The position numbers and the translations under genes were made by a program. From the NCBI RefSeq assembly GCF_900100015.1, contig NZ_FNDD01000034.1, forward strand, positions 1 to 62,340: DNA of 62,340 nt, written 5' to 3'. This DNA comes from Vibrio xiamenensis (GTDB lineage: Bacteria > Pseudomonadota > Gammaproteobacteria > Enterobacterales > Vibrionaceae). Positions 62,255 to 62,340 of this stretch are shown in pieces. The notes under the pieces are model-generated. The model was not told the origin of the DNA, did no database searches, and saw only the letters and a program-made list of their open reading frames with translations. Numbering within the stretch: the first letter of the stretch is position 1; each line of letters begins with the position of its first letter.

Positions 62255-62340
62255 AATTGAAGAGTTTGATCATGGCTCAGATTGAACGCTGGCGGCAGGC
62301 CTAACACATGCAAGTCGAGCGGCAGCGACATAAACAAACC
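62255..62340 (+). rRNA. rrs: 16S ribosomal RNA, 5' part
   Basis: The sequence from AATTGAAGAGTTTGATCATG through GCTGGCGGCAGGCCTAACAC is the universal start of bacterial 16S rRNA. The gene runs off the end of the window; the exact mature 5' end is within one or two bases of 62255. Confidence 0.97.

Overview
The window is chromosomal DNA of a gammaproteobacterium, almost certainly a Vibrio. It keeps long enteric/Vibrio gene orders (hemCDXY divergent from cyaA; cyaY-lptM-lysA-dapF-DUF484-xerC-yigB; ftsY-ftsE-ftsX-rpoH; sthA-fabR-yijD // trmA-btuB-murI-rrn) and reads best as Vibrio chromosome 1 core sequence. It starts at a tRNA-Asp, probably the tail of an rRNA operon, and ends 86 bases into a 16S rRNA gene that has its own tandem promoters.

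Layout. 1-764: tRNA-Asp followed by decayed copies of itself. 765-4861: heme operon hemC-hemD-hemX-hemY (minus). 5210-12764: adenylate cyclase, frataxin, then the LptM/lysine/diaminopimelate/DUF484/XerC/HAD run. 12787-18538: tRNA modification enzyme, lipoprotein, EVE protein, YigL-PldB pair and an EAL-HDOD protein. 18658-21804: arsenic operon arsR-GAPDH-phosphatase-arsJ with a palindromic operator. 22201-29104: acyltransferase, small membrane proteins, lysoplasmalogenase, YecH, MarC, MscS channel, DUF1145 and RsmD. 29398-33344: ftsYEX-rpoH. 33345-36919: a cluster of DnaA boxes, then glpEG, a FliL-like protein and ubiCA. 37010-45531: plsB, lexA with two SOS boxes, a Fur-box-preceded methyltransferase and DinF-type MATE pump, sthA, fabR and yijD.

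45601-57000 is an integrated mobile island of about 11.4 kb that splits the conserved yijD-trmA neighbourhood. A tyrosine integrase has inserted it into the 3' end of trmA. A 24-bp repeat (one mismatch) marks the two ends. The distal copy still encodes the displaced trmA C-terminus, while the island supplies a slightly different one, so TrmA stays intact. The island has a mobility half (integrase, unknown protein, AlpA, HTH/zinc protein, second tyrosine recombinase, serine resolvase with a possible multi-subsite res region) and a cargo half: an IetA/IetS-like AAA ATPase plus subtilisin-like protease, followed by a group-unknown reverse transcriptase overlapping a PD-(D/E)XK-like protein. The cargo looks like a composite anti-phage or anti-plasmid locus. 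The reverse transcriptase/nuclease pair is the best candidate here for an undescribed system.

56951-62340 returns to core genes: trmA, a cobalamin riboswitch with btuB, murI, a membrane-anchored RRM protein, and the rrn promoter/leader running into 16S rRNA. No CRISPR array, insertion sequence or integron was seen.
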